Of a DNA stretch of 56,571 nucleotides, positions 1 through 8,493 are shown in pieces (position 1 is the stretch's first letter; each line of letters starts with the position of its first letter). This DNA is from an uncultured Lachnospiraceae bacterium (GTDB lineage Bacteria > Bacillota > Clostridia > Lachnospirales > Lachnospiraceae): NCBI GenBank assembly GCA_910586955.1, contig CAJUMM010000007.1, forward strand, positions 1 through 56,571, in the 5' to 3' direction. The notes under the pieces are model-generated. The model worked only from the letters and a program-made list of their open reading frames with translations, was not told where the DNA came from and did no database searches. A program made the translations under genes and the position numbers.

Positions 1-107
1 ATTATTACTGGGTTTATAGCCGTTTTTTGTTTTCACAAGTGTCAAACTCGGGATTTTAACACAGCCCTCTTTGTACATGCAAGGCCGGGCGGAAGAATTC
101 TCCAAAA

Positions 108-1964
108 TCAATGAAAAAAAGCATAGACTTTTTCTGCCGCTCCCCGGTTCATGGAGGGTACCGCCGCCAAGGTCTCCACATCCGCCTCCCGGATGGCGTC
201 CAGGGACTGGAAGCGCTTCATCAGGGCTTTGCGCCGGGAGGGCCCGATGCCCTCAATGTCATCAAGAACGGAGTGGACCTGCTCCTTGCTGCGCAGGGAC
301 CGATGGTACTCGATGGCAAACCGGTGGGCCTCGTCCTGAATCCGGGTTATCAGGCGGAAGCCCTCCGAGTTCCGGTCAATGGGAAGCTCTTCATTGTTGA
401 AGTAAAGCCCCCTGGTGCGGTGATTGTCATCCTTCACCATACCGCAGACAGGGATAGAAAGCCCCAGCTCCTCAAGGACCTTCAGGGCAATGTTCACCTG
501 TCCCTGGCCGCCGTCCATCATCAGGAGATCCGGGAACTTCGTAAAACTTCCCAGCTCCCCGGAAAGCTGCTTTTCCTTAAGCTCCTTCCCTTCCTCCAGC
601 CCGTGGAGGAAACGCCGGGTCAGAACCTCGTACATGCTGGCATAGTCATCCGGCCCTTTCACCCAGCGGATCCGGAACTTCCGGTAATCGCTGCGTTTGG
701 GTTTTCCCTTCTCATACACCACCATAGAGCCCACGGACTCGAACCCGTTGGTATTGGAAATATCGAAGGCCTCTACCCGGCTGATGCCGGAAAGCCCCAA
801 AAGCCCGGCAATCTCCTTCATAGCGCCGATGGTCCGCCCTTCTTCCCGCTTAATCTTCTCCCGGTCCTGGCTTAGCACCAGGGCAGCGTTCTTCTTGGCC
901 AGTTCCACCAGCTTTTCCTTCGTCCCTATCTTAGGCACCCGCAGATAGACCCGGTGTCCCTTCCGGGCTGTAAGCCACTGCTCAATCAACTCCCGATCCT
1001 CCACCTCCTCCTCTATCATCAGCTCCCGGGGAATATAGGGAGTGCCTGCATAAAACTGCTTGAGGAAGCTGTTGAGAATCTCTCCCGTCTGCTCTCCCTC
1101 CGAAATCCGCAGATAAAAATGATCCCTCCCGATCAGCCGCCCGTCCCGGACAAAGAATACCTGGACCACCGCATCCTCCCCGTCGCTTGCCAGAGCAATA
1201 ATATCCTTATCCTCCATATCACTGTGGGTAATCTTCTGCTTCTGGGCAACCTTGCGGACACTGTTTAAAAGCTCCCGGTACTCAATGGCCTTCTCAAACT
1301 CCATGGCATCCGAAGCAGCCTTCATTTTCTCCTCCAGCTCTTTTAAAAGAGGACCATAATTTCCGTTGAGGAAATCCAGGGCTTTCCCCACATTTTTCCC
1401 GTACTCCTCCTTGGAAATATAGCCTTGGCAAGGGGCGGCGCACTGTTTGATATGATAATTCAGGCAGGGGCGGTCCTTCCCCACATCCCTGGGCAGATTC
1501 CTGCTGCAGGTACGGATCTGGTACAGCTTGTGAATCAGATCCGTGGTATCCTTCACCGCCCCGGCGCTGGTAAAAGGCCCGTAGTACTTCCCTTTGTCCT
1601 TTTTCAGCTGTCTTGTAATCAGCACCCGGGGATATTCCTCATTCACTGTCACCTTAATATAGGGATAGGTTTTGTCGTCCATAAGCATGGTGTTGTACTT
1701 GGGACGGTGTTCCTTGATAAGATTGCACTCCAGCACCAGAGCCTCCAGCTCGGAATCGGTGATAATATACTCGAAACGGGCAATGTGAGTGACCATCTGC
1801 TCGATTTTCACCCCCTTGTTCCGGCTGGACTGGAAGTACTGCCGCACCCGGTTCTTAAGGGAAATAGCCTTTCCCACATAGATAATGGCATCCTTCTCGT
1901 CGTGCATCAGATAAACTCCCGGTTTGGCCGGCAGTTTCTTTAATTCTTCTTCTATATCAAACAT
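108..1964 (-). CDS. uvrC: UvrABC system protein C (excinuclease subunit)
   Basis: UvrC is the nuclease of nucleotide excision repair; it is recruited by UvrB to damaged DNA and cuts on both sides of the lesion in the cytoplasm. The 618-residue protein has the full family order: an N-terminal GIY-YIG nuclease (GVYLM at residues 16-20 and YVGKA at 29-33), a UVR domain around residues 205-240 that binds UvrB, a C-terminal RNase H-like endonuclease region, and paired helix-hairpin-helix DNA-binding motifs from about 565 to the end. The length is normal for the family. The ATG start has an AAGGAAG ribosome site. No other uvr gene is next to it, and it appears to be transcribed alone. Identification is secure. 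Confidence 0.97.
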   Translation of the reverse strand: MFDIEEELKKLPAKPGVYLMHDEKDAIIYVGKAISLKNRVRQYFQSSRNKGVKIEQMVTHIARFEYIITDSELEALVLECNLIKEHRPKYNTMLMDDKTYPYIKVTVNEEYPRVLITRQLKKDKGKYYGPFTSAGAVKDTTDLIHKLYQIRTCSRNLPRDVGKDRPCLNYHIKQCAAPCQGYISKEEYGKNVGKALDFLNGNYGPLLKELEEKMKAASDAMEFEKAIEYRELLNSVRKVAQKQKITHSDMEDKDIIALASDGEDAVVQVFFVRDGRLIGRDHFYLRISEGEQTGEILNSFLKQFYAGTPYIPRELMIEEEVEDRELIEQWLTARKGHRVYLRVPKIGTKEKLVELAKKNAALVLSQDREKIKREEGRTIGAMKEIAGLLGLSGISRVEAFDISNTNGFESVGSMVVYEKGKPKRSDYRKFRIRWVKGPDDYASMYEVLTRRFLHGLEEGKELKEKQLSGELGSFTKFPDLLMMDGGQGQVNIALKVLEELGLSIPVCGMVKDDNHRTRGLYFNNEELPIDRNSEGFRLITRIQDEAHRFAIEYHRSLRSKEQVHSVLDDIEGIGPSRRKALMKRFQSLDAIREADVETLAAVPSMNRGAAEKVYAFFH

Positions 1965-2008
1965 AAGCGGAACTTCCTTTCTTCAAAACCCATCTTAGGT
2001 CTTTCTAT

Positions 2009-2037
2009 ACCTTATCACGATTCTTCCGACTTCACAA
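2009..2037 (-). promoter_or_regulatory. Possible uvrC promoter
   Basis: On the minus strand TTGTGA is followed after 17 bases by TAAGGT, 45 bases before the uvrC start. The -10 is a weak match, so this is only a candidate. Confidence 0.35.
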
Positions 2038-2045
2038 CAGGTATG

Positions 2046-2089
2046 AAAAAAGGGTGCGTCAAAAGCCATCCTTGACTTTGGCACACCCT
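2046..2089 (-). terminator. Rho-independent terminator after the alarmone synthetase operon
   Basis: Read on the minus strand, GGGTGTGCCAAAG pairs with CTTTTGACGCACCC (a few mismatches) and is followed at once by a run of six T. It sits 11 bases after the stop of the 178-residue gene, closing the three-gene operon. Confidence 0.75.
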
Positions 2090-2099
2090 GTTCTCCGCA

Positions 2100-2636
2100 C
2101 TATGGTTCTAACTGGTTTTTCCAGACAAAACTTCCCATCTTAAAGGATTCAATCAGTAATTCAACCACCTGTGGATCACAATTTCGATATTTAAAATAGT
2201 AAAACAAATACTCCAAATATCCTTGAAATGTCTCCATATCCTCATTTGACAGCAAAGGAACCTTTTCCTCAAAAAAGCATTCATTCATCATCAGCGATAG
2301 AGCAAATCTCTCATTAATAAAAATATCTTTCTCTTCTTCCTGCCCTGTCAAAAATTGAATCGGCTTTCTCCGCACCCACCAGGCTACGGTATAGGCCGCT
2401 ATCTTTGTTGTTTTCACAAATTCAATTCCGTGAAAATCCTTCAGACGGCGGATATCTTCAAAATAATCCACAATCACGTGCATCAAAATCCGATCACTGC
2501 AAAAAGCCGTCTTTCCGTAAGCTGCCGTTTCTATAAACACTTCCGCCTTCTTCTTCAGATAGATAAACCTCTCCTGAATCACTTTCTCCTCAAAGCTTTC
2601 CAGAAGATTCTGCGGCACCTGTCCCTGTAAACTCAT
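2100..2636 (-). CDS. Uncharacterised 178-residue protein, third gene of the alarmone synthetase operon
   Basis: I do not recognise a family. The product is soluble-looking and helical, rich in Phe, Glu and Lys, with a Trp-Trp-Val-Arg-Arg stretch near residue 87 and no signal peptide or membrane segment. The ATG has a GGGAG site seven bases away. It lies 19 bases after the 70-residue gene and shares its operon with the RelA/SpoT-domain protein, ahead of a terminator. Its base composition is AT-richer than uvrC and ftsH on either side, suggesting acquisition as a unit with its two neighbours. By context it may be an antitoxin, immunity or partner protein for the synthetase; that is inference only. 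Confidence 0.7.
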   Translation of the reverse strand: MSLQGQVPQNLLESFEEKVIQERFIYLKKKAEVFIETAAYGKTAFCSDRILMHVIVDYFEDIRRLKDFHGIEFVKTTKIAAYTVAWWVRRKPIQFLTGQEEEKDIFINERFALSLMMNECFFEEKVPLLSNEDMETFQGYLEYLFYYFKYRNCDPQVVELLIESFKMGSFVWKNQLEP

Positions 2637-2655
2637 TTTCCAGCTCCCTTCCAGT

Positions 2656-2868
2656 TCAACCGTTCAAACCGTTTAAAATCACAGAAAACAGCCGTCCGCC
2701 AATCCTGCTCTCAAACCGCAGATAATCCTTATACTCCAGGTAGCCATTATAAACCTCGGAGGTATTGGGCACTCTGTCCATGGGGAACTCTCCTGCTTTT
2801 AACTCCTGTATCAGCATTTTGCTGCTTTGAAGCGTCCCTGTGTCCACGCCAGCTATCGTTTCCATCAT
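2656..2868 (-). CDS. Small uncharacterised protein overlapping the alarmone synthetase gene
   Basis: The 70-residue product is not recognised. Its ATG overlaps the TGA of the upstream synthetase gene in an ATGA arrangement, so the two are probably translationally coupled and made in fixed ratio. The sequence is slightly acidic to neutral with two Tyr-rich stretches (residues 40-50) and no membrane segment. Small proteins coupled to toxic small alarmone synthetases are often their antitoxins, which makes that role worth testing, but nothing in the sequence itself proves it. Confidence 0.65.
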   Translation of the reverse strand: MMETIAGVDTGTLQSSKMLIQELKAGEFPMDRVPNTSEVYNGYLEYKDYLRFESRIGGRLFSVILNGLNG

Positions 2869-3791
2869 TCCTTCATTCTCCTCTCAAGATTTATATTGCA
2901 GGCCTCCAACACATTTTGGGTGCCCCAATTTCTTGTCTCTTGTCCTTTGTTCTTTGCCGGAACAACGCTAAATTGCGGAAATATCTCTTCTTCGTAACAT
3001 TCATCACATTTTAACAAAATATCTTCCGGCAGTTTCATGCACAATGATAATATGTGATCCGTTGCCACCGTAATTTTGGATAGCATCGATGTATACTGTT
3101 TTAAAAACTTATTATCTTTGTTATAGGGATAACGTACTTGATGGTCAAACTCACCATAGACTTCTTCCGCCAGTGTGCGCACTTGGATTTCACAGTAAAC
3201 ATTTCTGAATTTTACCGTATAGTGCTGGGACCGATAGTCTTTATGGGTGTATTTTGTCTCCAGCATCCCTTTAAAAATATCGCTGTCACCATACCGCACA
3301 TAGGCAACCGGAGGTTCAACAAGCCATCTTGCCTCAGACTCGTCAAGATATCCATAGTCTTCCTTCCGGAAATTTATATAGTGCTCCCCGGAGTCTTCAA
3401 AATTCTCCATTATGAAATCGTGGATCCCTTCCCAGTCTTCCTTCGTCAACACAAGAATCCGGACTCCAATCAGATCCGTAATCAGCTTGTAATAATTCTT
3501 CCTGTCTACCCTTTTATATTTTTCCACGTTATGGCCATCTGTAGCATTACGGATAATTTTCTCAATCAGATGCTCCGGATTCTTGATGCGATAGCCTACC
3601 GAGTGTCTGCCTGGTATTTCCTCTTCAGAAAATAAGCGGTTTAGCTCTGCCGAAATCCCCTTCAAGGTTTCTTGTCTCTGTCTGCTTGTATAGTCGTCAT
3701 AGATAGCCTCCAATTCTTCCCATACAAGACCGGAAGCCTCGAACCGCTTCTCTACTCTGTATTTTTGCAAAAACTCCTGTTTATCCAGCAT
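2865..3791 (-). CDS. RelA/SpoT-domain small alarmone synthetase (possible toxSAS-type toxin)
   Basis: The 308-residue protein carries a lone RelA/SpoT nucleotidyltransferase domain: RIK at residues 68-70, DLIGVRI at 106-112, an arginine/histidine stretch YRSQHYTV at 186-193, EIQVRT at 201-206 and Glu214/His217 in the following helix. There is no HD hydrolase, TGS or ACT domain, so it is not a long ribosome-bound Rel. Known members transfer pyrophosphate from ATP to GTP/GDP (alarmone synthesis), and toxic relatives modify ATP/GTP pools or tRNA 3' ends; which applies here is unknown. A start at 3791 has only a weak AAGGA site; a possible 11-codon upstream reading frame (3816 to 3781) overlaps the start. 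It heads a three-gene operon with two unknown small genes, between uvrC and ftsH. Confidence 0.85.
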   Translation of the reverse strand: MLDKQEFLQKYRVEKRFEASGLVWEELEAIYDDYTSRQRQETLKGISAELNRLFSEEEIPGRHSVGYRIKNPEHLIEKIIRNATDGHNVEKYKRVDRKNYYKLITDLIGVRILVLTKEDWEGIHDFIMENFEDSGEHYINFRKEDYGYLDESEARWLVEPPVAYVRYGDSDIFKGMLETKYTHKDYRSQHYTVKFRNVYCEIQVRTLAEEVYGEFDHQVRYPYNKDNKFLKQYTSMLSKITVATDHILSLCMKLPEDILLKCDECYEEEIFPQFSVVPAKNKGQETRNWGTQNVLEACNINLERRMKE

Positions 3792-3863
3792 CGTTTCCCA
3801 GATCCTTCGTTTTCATCCTGTGTACCTTGTATGATTTCTACTTCGGCCAGCATAATTACATTT

Positions 3864-3892
3864 ATTTTACTTGAAGGGACCGGAAAAATCAA
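3864..3892 (-). promoter_or_regulatory. Promoter of the alarmone synthetase operon
   Basis: On the minus strand TTGATT and TAAAAT are separated by 17 bases, 73 bases before the synthetase start. This suggests the trio has its own promoter rather than depending on ftsH read-through. Confidence 0.55.
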
Positions 3893-3947
3893 GGGATTTA
3901 TACATTTTTTTACATACAGCCGATTGTCCTTCTCTTCGGTTCTTCTC

Positions 3948-5888
3948 CTACTCTTCCGATAGCTCAGGCTCTGCCGCCCGCTCCTTCTTCTCTTCCCCTT
4001 CCTCCGGCTCCGGAATTCCCTTCACCTCCCGGAAAATCTTCATAAACTCTTTGCCGGTGATGGTCTCCTTCTGAATCAGGAACTCCGCAATCTTATCCAT
4101 CACATCCCGGTTTTCTCCCAAGAGACGCTTGGCCTCCTCGTAAGAGCTTTTCAGGATCCGCATAACCTCCTGATCTACCTCTGCGGCCGTGGCGTCCCCG
4201 CAGTTCATAATGGTCCGCCCGGACAGGTATTCGCTCTCCTTGGTCTCCAGGCCCATAAGGCCGAATTTATCCGACATGCCGTACTGGGTCACCATAGCCC
4301 TTGCCAGGCGGGTAGCCTTCTCAATATCATTGGCAGCGCCGGTGGTGACTGTGTCAAAGACCAGCTCCTCCGCCGCACGGCCTGCCAGATAGCCTACCAG
4401 CATAGCGTCAATCTCTTTGCGGGTATTGAGAAACTTCTCCTCCTCCGGTACCTGCATCACATAGCCCAGGGCACCCATGGTCCGGGGAACAATGGTAATC
4501 TTCTGCACCGGCTCTGCGTCTTTCTGGAGGGCGCTGACCAGGGCGTGGCCCACCTCGTGATAGGACACGATGCGCCGCTCCTCCTTGCTCATGATCCGGT
4601 CTTTTTTCTCTTTCCCCACCAGAACTACTTCCACAGACTCGAACAAATCTTTCTGGGAAACAGCCTTCCGGCCGTTCTTCACCGCCAGAATAGCCGCCTC
4701 GTTGATCATATTGGCCAGATCCGAGCCTACTGCTCCGCTGGTTGCCAGGGCAATGGCATCCAAATCTACCGTTTCATCCATATTTACATTCTTGGCGTGA
4801 ACCTTCAGCACGTCCACACGGCCTTTCAGATCCGGCCGGTCCACAATCACCCGCCGGTCGAAACGTCCAGGACGCAGAAGGGCCTGATCCAGCACCTCCG
4901 GCCGGTTGGTGGCCGCCAGTACCAGACAGGCTTTGCTGCTGTCGAAACCGTCCATCTCCGCCAGAAGCTGGTTCAACGTCTGCTCTCGCTCGTCGTTGCC
5001 CCCACCGTAGCGGGAATCCCGGCTCTTGCCGATGGCGTCAATCTCATCGATAAAAATAATACAGGGTGAATGCTTCTTGGCTTCTTCAAAGAGATCCCGC
5101 ACCCGGGAAGCTCCCACGCCTACAAACATTTCCACAAAGTCTGATCCGGACAGGGAGAAAAAGGGCACATGGGCCTCTCCCGCCACCGCCTTGGCCAGCA
5201 GGGTCTTTCCGGTTCCCGGAGGTCCCACCAGCAGCGCGCCCTTGGGAAGCTTAGCGCCAATCTGGGTATATTTCCCGGGATTGTGCAGGAAATCCACTAC
5301 CTCCTGGAGGGATTCCTTGGCCTCCTCCTGGCCTGCCACATCCTTAAAGGTAACTCCGGTTTCCTTCTCAATGTAAACCTTGGCTTTGCTCTTGCCCACA
5401 CCCATGCCCATCATACCGCCGCCGCCCATTTTCCGCATAATCAGGCCGAAAACGGTCCACAAAAGCAGTACCGGCAGGACCACATTGACAAACACGGAGA
5501 GAATCAGCGCCCGCATATCCTCCATCTCCGCCTCATAGCTCACGCCGGCCTCGGCAAGCTTCTGCTCCAGCTGGTAATCCGGGACAATCCCTGTGTAGTA
5601 AGCGGCATTTCCTCCCATGGGAGTCTTGGTTTTGGATACAATGGTAATCTGCTTGGAGGAAATCTTCACGCTCTCAACGTCTCCCTCCTCCAGCATTTTC
5701 ATAAATTCATCGTAAGTGATGGGGGATTTGCCGGCTCCCATATTTCCGGTAACCATCTGCCAGACCATCAGCCCCACCAGGGTCATAACCAAAAGCGTCA
5801 GAATGCTTTGCCGGTTCTTGGGATTTTTATTATCTCCTCCGCCGCCGTTTCCGTTTCCGGGACGGTTTGAGTGATTGTTTTCTTCCAT
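3948..5888 (-). CDS. ftsH: ATP-dependent zinc metalloprotease FtsH
   Basis: FtsH is a membrane-anchored hexameric AAA+ protease that degrades unstable membrane and cytosolic proteins. Counting from the chosen ATG at 5888 (646 residues) there are two membrane segments (about 28-46 and 128-150) around an extracytoplasmic loop, Walker A GPPGTGKT at 222-229, Walker B IIFIDEID at 277-284, the arginine-finger region near GRFDR at 341-345, and the zinc site HEVGH at 444-448. A longer frame reaches 5957, but 5888 has an AAGGAGGAGC site at proper distance and a promoter lies between the two, so the longer start is excluded. The tail is Glu/Lys rich. Glycine/asparagine-rich N-terminus before the first membrane segment is cytosolic. 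Confidence 0.97.
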   Translation of the reverse strand: MEENNHSNRPGNGNGGGGDNKNPKNRQSILTLLVMTLVGLMVWQMVTGNMGAGKSPITYDEFMKMLEEGDVESVKISSKQITIVSKTKTPMGGNAAYYTGIVPDYQLEQKLAEAGVSYEAEMEDMRALILSVFVNVVLPVLLLWTVFGLIMRKMGGGGMMGMGVGKSKAKVYIEKETGVTFKDVAGQEEAKESLQEVVDFLHNPGKYTQIGAKLPKGALLVGPPGTGKTLLAKAVAGEAHVPFFSLSGSDFVEMFVGVGASRVRDLFEEAKKHSPCIIFIDEIDAIGKSRDSRYGGGNDEREQTLNQLLAEMDGFDSSKACLVLAATNRPEVLDQALLRPGRFDRRVIVDRPDLKGRVDVLKVHAKNVNMDETVDLDAIALATSGAVGSDLANMINEAAILAVKNGRKAVSQKDLFESVEVVLVGKEKKDRIMSKEERRIVSYHEVGHALVSALQKDAEPVQKITIVPRTMGALGYVMQVPEEEKFLNTRKEIDAMLVGYLAGRAAEELVFDTVTTGAANDIEKATRLARAMVTQYGMSDKFGLMGLETKESEYLSGRTIMNCGDATAAEVDQEVMRILKSSYEEAKRLLGENRDVMDKIAEFLIQKETITGKEFMKIFREVKGIPEPEEGEEKKERAAEPELSEE

Positions 5889-5915
5889 TTTGCTCCTCCT
5901 TGCGTATACCCTACT

Positions 5916-5944
5916 ATTATAGTGTCTGTTTTTGGAGAAAGCAA
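5916..5944 (-). promoter_or_regulatory. ftsH promoter
   Basis: On the minus strand TTGCTT and a perfect TATAAT are 17 bases apart, 28 bases before the ftsH ATG and just past the end of the sugar transport operon. Confidence 0.7.
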
Positions 5945-5973
5945 TACGAACCTGCATTTTTGATTATGAATTT

Positions 5974-6951
5974 TTACAGCTTCCGCTTCAGGGAACCGCC
6001 CTTGACGGCGTCCACGGAGACGGAAAAAATCAGGACAAAGCCGATAATAATATCCTGCCAGTAGGTCCCCACACTCATCATGGTCATGCCGTTCTGAAGA
6101 ACCGAGAGAACCATGCAGCCCAGGAAGGTTCCGAAGATAGTTCCCTTGCCTCCCGTTAAGGCCACACCTCCCAGAATCACGGCGGAGAGGGCAGTCATAT
6201 TGTAAGTGGCCGCCGCATTGGGCATCCCGGACCCGGTCTGGGCCGCCAGAAGAATCCCCGCCACTCCTGCCATAAAACCGTTCAAAAGATACAGGTTCAT
6301 GCGCATGCGGTTCACCTTAATTCCCGCCAGGTAGCTGGCCTGGGCGTTGCCGCCGATGAGATACACATTCCGTCCAAAGACCGTATACTTGGAAATCACA
6401 TGAAAGACCAGATAGGAAGCAATCATAATCAGCAGAGATACCGGTATTCCCAAAAGATATCCCCGGCCGATAAATTTAAAGGCCCCGTCGGAAATGGGAA
6501 GGCTCTGTCCGTCTGAGAGAAGAAAGGCAAAGCCCCTAAGGGTCTGCATGGTAGCGATGGTAGTAATAAATGCGTTCAGCTTAAAAACCGTAATAAAAAA
6601 TCCGTTGATAAACCCGCAGAGCACCCCTGACGCCAGAGACGCCAGGCACACCAGATACCAGGGAGCTCCCATGCGGGATATAATGGCCGCCACCATTCCC
6701 ACCACGGCAATCTGGGATCCCACGGACAAATCGATCATGCCGGAAATATTGATAAAGGTCACGGAACAGGAGATACAGCCCACAATGGCCGCATAGAGGC
6801 CGATATTGAGAAAATTTTTCCCGGACAGGAAATAAGGGGTGCCCACTGCAAAAAACACAATCAAAACCAAAAGCGCACTGGCTACCGTCAAGAGGGAGGA
6901 AGCATCTCCCAATTTTTCCAGCCCCCGTCTGTACAGCATCTTTTTGTTCAT
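5974..6951 (-). CDS. Sugar ABC transporter permease (RbsC/AraH type), AraC-linked operon
   Basis: This 325-residue integral membrane protein forms the channel of a ribose-type importer. It shows the family pattern of about ten hydrophobic helices, the conserved SGMIDLSVGSQIA-like motif near residue 69 and an AVILGGVALTGGKG-like cytoplasmic loop near residue 260 that contacts the ATPase. The ATG follows the ATPase stop by four bases with a GGAGG site. It is the last gene of the isomerase-mutarotase-binding protein-ATPase-permease operon. The substrate is probably a 6-deoxyhexose or pentose, inferred from the enzymes in the operon, not from this protein. Confidence 0.93.
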   Translation of the reverse strand: MNKKMLYRRGLEKLGDASSLLTVASALLVLIVFFAVGTPYFLSGKNFLNIGLYAAIVGCISCSVTFINISGMIDLSVGSQIAVVGMVAAIISRMGAPWYLVCLASLASGVLCGFINGFFITVFKLNAFITTIATMQTLRGFAFLLSDGQSLPISDGAFKFIGRGYLLGIPVSLLIMIASYLVFHVISKYTVFGRNVYLIGGNAQASYLAGIKVNRMRMNLYLLNGFMAGVAGILLAAQTGSGMPNAAATYNMTALSAVILGGVALTGGKGTIFGTFLGCMVLSVLQNGMTMMSVGTYWQDIIIGFVLIFSVSVDAVKGGSLKRKL

Positions 6952-6955
6952 CCTA

Positions 6956-8470
6956 TCAACCTCCTATGGCACATTGCACAATCATCTCCTGGCTGGCCTC
7001 CTCCGCTGTAAGAGTACCGGTCACTTTTCCCTCAAACAGAATCATAATCCGATCCGACATAGCCAGAAGCTCCGGCATCTCCGACGTAATCATAATGATA
7101 CATTTTCCTTCCCTGCACAGCTCGTTCAGAATCCGGTAGATCTCCGCCTTGGCCCCCACGTCAATGCCTCTGGTAGGCTCATTCAGTATCAGCACATCCG
7201 GGCTTAACTCCAGCCATTTGGCCAGCACCACTTTCTGCTGGTTTCCCCCTGACAGGGACTCCGCCGGAGTATCCACAGACGGCGTCTTGGTGGCCAGGGC
7301 CTCTATCCATTTGTTACTGATCTCCCGGTCCTTTTTGCGGCTGATCAGATGCTTTCTGTGCCTGGAATAGTAAGCCGACATGGTATTCACCGCTACCGAC
7401 TGGTTCAGCACAAGCCCTTCCGCTTTCCGCTCCGCAGGCACATAGGCAATTCCGCAGCCAATAGCGTCCATAGGCATACGGATCTTTACTTCTTTTCCTT
7501 TGACAAAGACAGAACCCCCAAGCAATGGCTCCTGGCCGAACAGTGCCGCCCCCACATTCTGATGCCCGGACCCCATAAGGCCGTAGATCCCGAATATTTC
7601 TCCAGCCCTTGCGGAAAAACTTAGGTTTTTCAGATTGGCCGTACAGAGATTCTTTACGGAAATCACTTCCTCCCCTGCCTGCACCTTCTCCTTCGGGTAC
7701 ATATCCGACAGATCCCGCCCCACCATCCGGGCAATCAATCCCTGCCTGGTGGCGTCCTCTATGGCAACCTCCCCGGTGACGCAGCCGTCCCTGAGCACCA
7801 CCACCCGGTCCGCAATCTTAAAAAGCTCCTCCAGCTTGTGGGAAATATAGAAGATACTGACCCCTTCCCCGGCAGCTTTCTGGATCAGCCGGAACAGGTA
7901 CTCTATCTCCACATCATTTAGAGAGGACGTGGGCTCATCCATAATCAGCACCTGCACCTGATTGGACATCACCTTGGCGATCTCAATCAGCTGTTTCTGA
8001 GCCACGCTTAAGGAGCCGATGGGGATCCGGGGATCCAGCTCAAGGCCCACCAGCTTCAGGATCTCTTCCGCCCTTTGGTACATGGTTTTATAATCCAGAA
8101 AGCCGTATTTCTTCGGCATATTTCCCATAAAAATATTTTCCGCCACAGAAACCGACGGGACATAATTCAGCTCCTGGTGAATCACGCCGATCCCCGCCAT
8201 TCTGGCCTCCATGGGCGTATCAAAACGGACTTCTTTTCCCCGGAGGCGGATGTTTCCTCCATCCGCCTGGTATACCCCCGACATCACCTTGATCAGGGTT
8301 GATTTCCCGGCTCCGTTTTCCCCCAGAAGCGCCACCACCTCGCCTCTATGGATGGTAATATCCACATCCGACAGGGCTTTGACACCCGGAAATTCCTTGC
8401 TGATCCGGATGGCCTCCATAACCACCTCATCTGAAGCCGTAGCTGTTTTTCTTAAAAAGGTTTCCCCCAT
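6956..8470 (-). CDS. Sugar ABC transporter ATPase, double domain (RbsA/MglA type), AraC-linked operon
   Basis: One polypeptide holds both nucleotide-binding domains that drive sugar import. The first half has an intact Walker A (GENGAGKST) and the family's variant signature LSVAQKQL; the second half has a degenerate Walker A (GLMGSGHQN) but an intact LSGGNQQK signature and NEPTRG. This asymmetry, one competent and one weak ATP site, is usual in the family. I chose ATG 8470 with a GGGGTGAG site; the longer frame to 8497 would begin with TTG inside the end of the binding-protein gene and has no advantage. It gives 504 residues, normal for the family. It is followed four bases later by its permease. 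Confidence 0.94.
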   Translation of the reverse strand: MGETFLRKTATASDEVVMEAIRISKEFPGVKALSDVDITIHRGEVVALLGENGAGKSTLIKVMSGVYQADGGNIRLRGKEVRFDTPMEARMAGIGVIHQELNYVPSVSVAENIFMGNMPKKYGFLDYKTMYQRAEEILKLVGLELDPRIPIGSLSVAQKQLIEIAKVMSNQVQVLIMDEPTSSLNDVEIEYLFRLIQKAAGEGVSIFYISHKLEELFKIADRVVVLRDGCVTGEVAIEDATRQGLIARMVGRDLSDMYPKEKVQAGEEVISVKNLCTANLKNLSFSARAGEIFGIYGLMGSGHQNVGAALFGQEPLLGGSVFVKGKEVKIRMPMDAIGCGIAYVPAERKAEGLVLNQSVAVNTMSAYYSRHRKHLISRKKDREISNKWIEALATKTPSVDTPAESLSGGNQQKVVLAKWLELSPDVLILNEPTRGIDVGAKAEIYRILNELCREGKCIIMITSEMPELLAMSDRIMILFEGKVTGTLTAEEASQEMIVQCAIGG

Positions 8471-8493
8471 GTTCTCACCCCTGCTGCTCTTTA

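Noticed and set aside
5889..5957. Longer N-terminus of FtsH
   Set aside because: The extra codons run through the promoter and lack a ribosome site; ATG 5888 has AAGGAGG.
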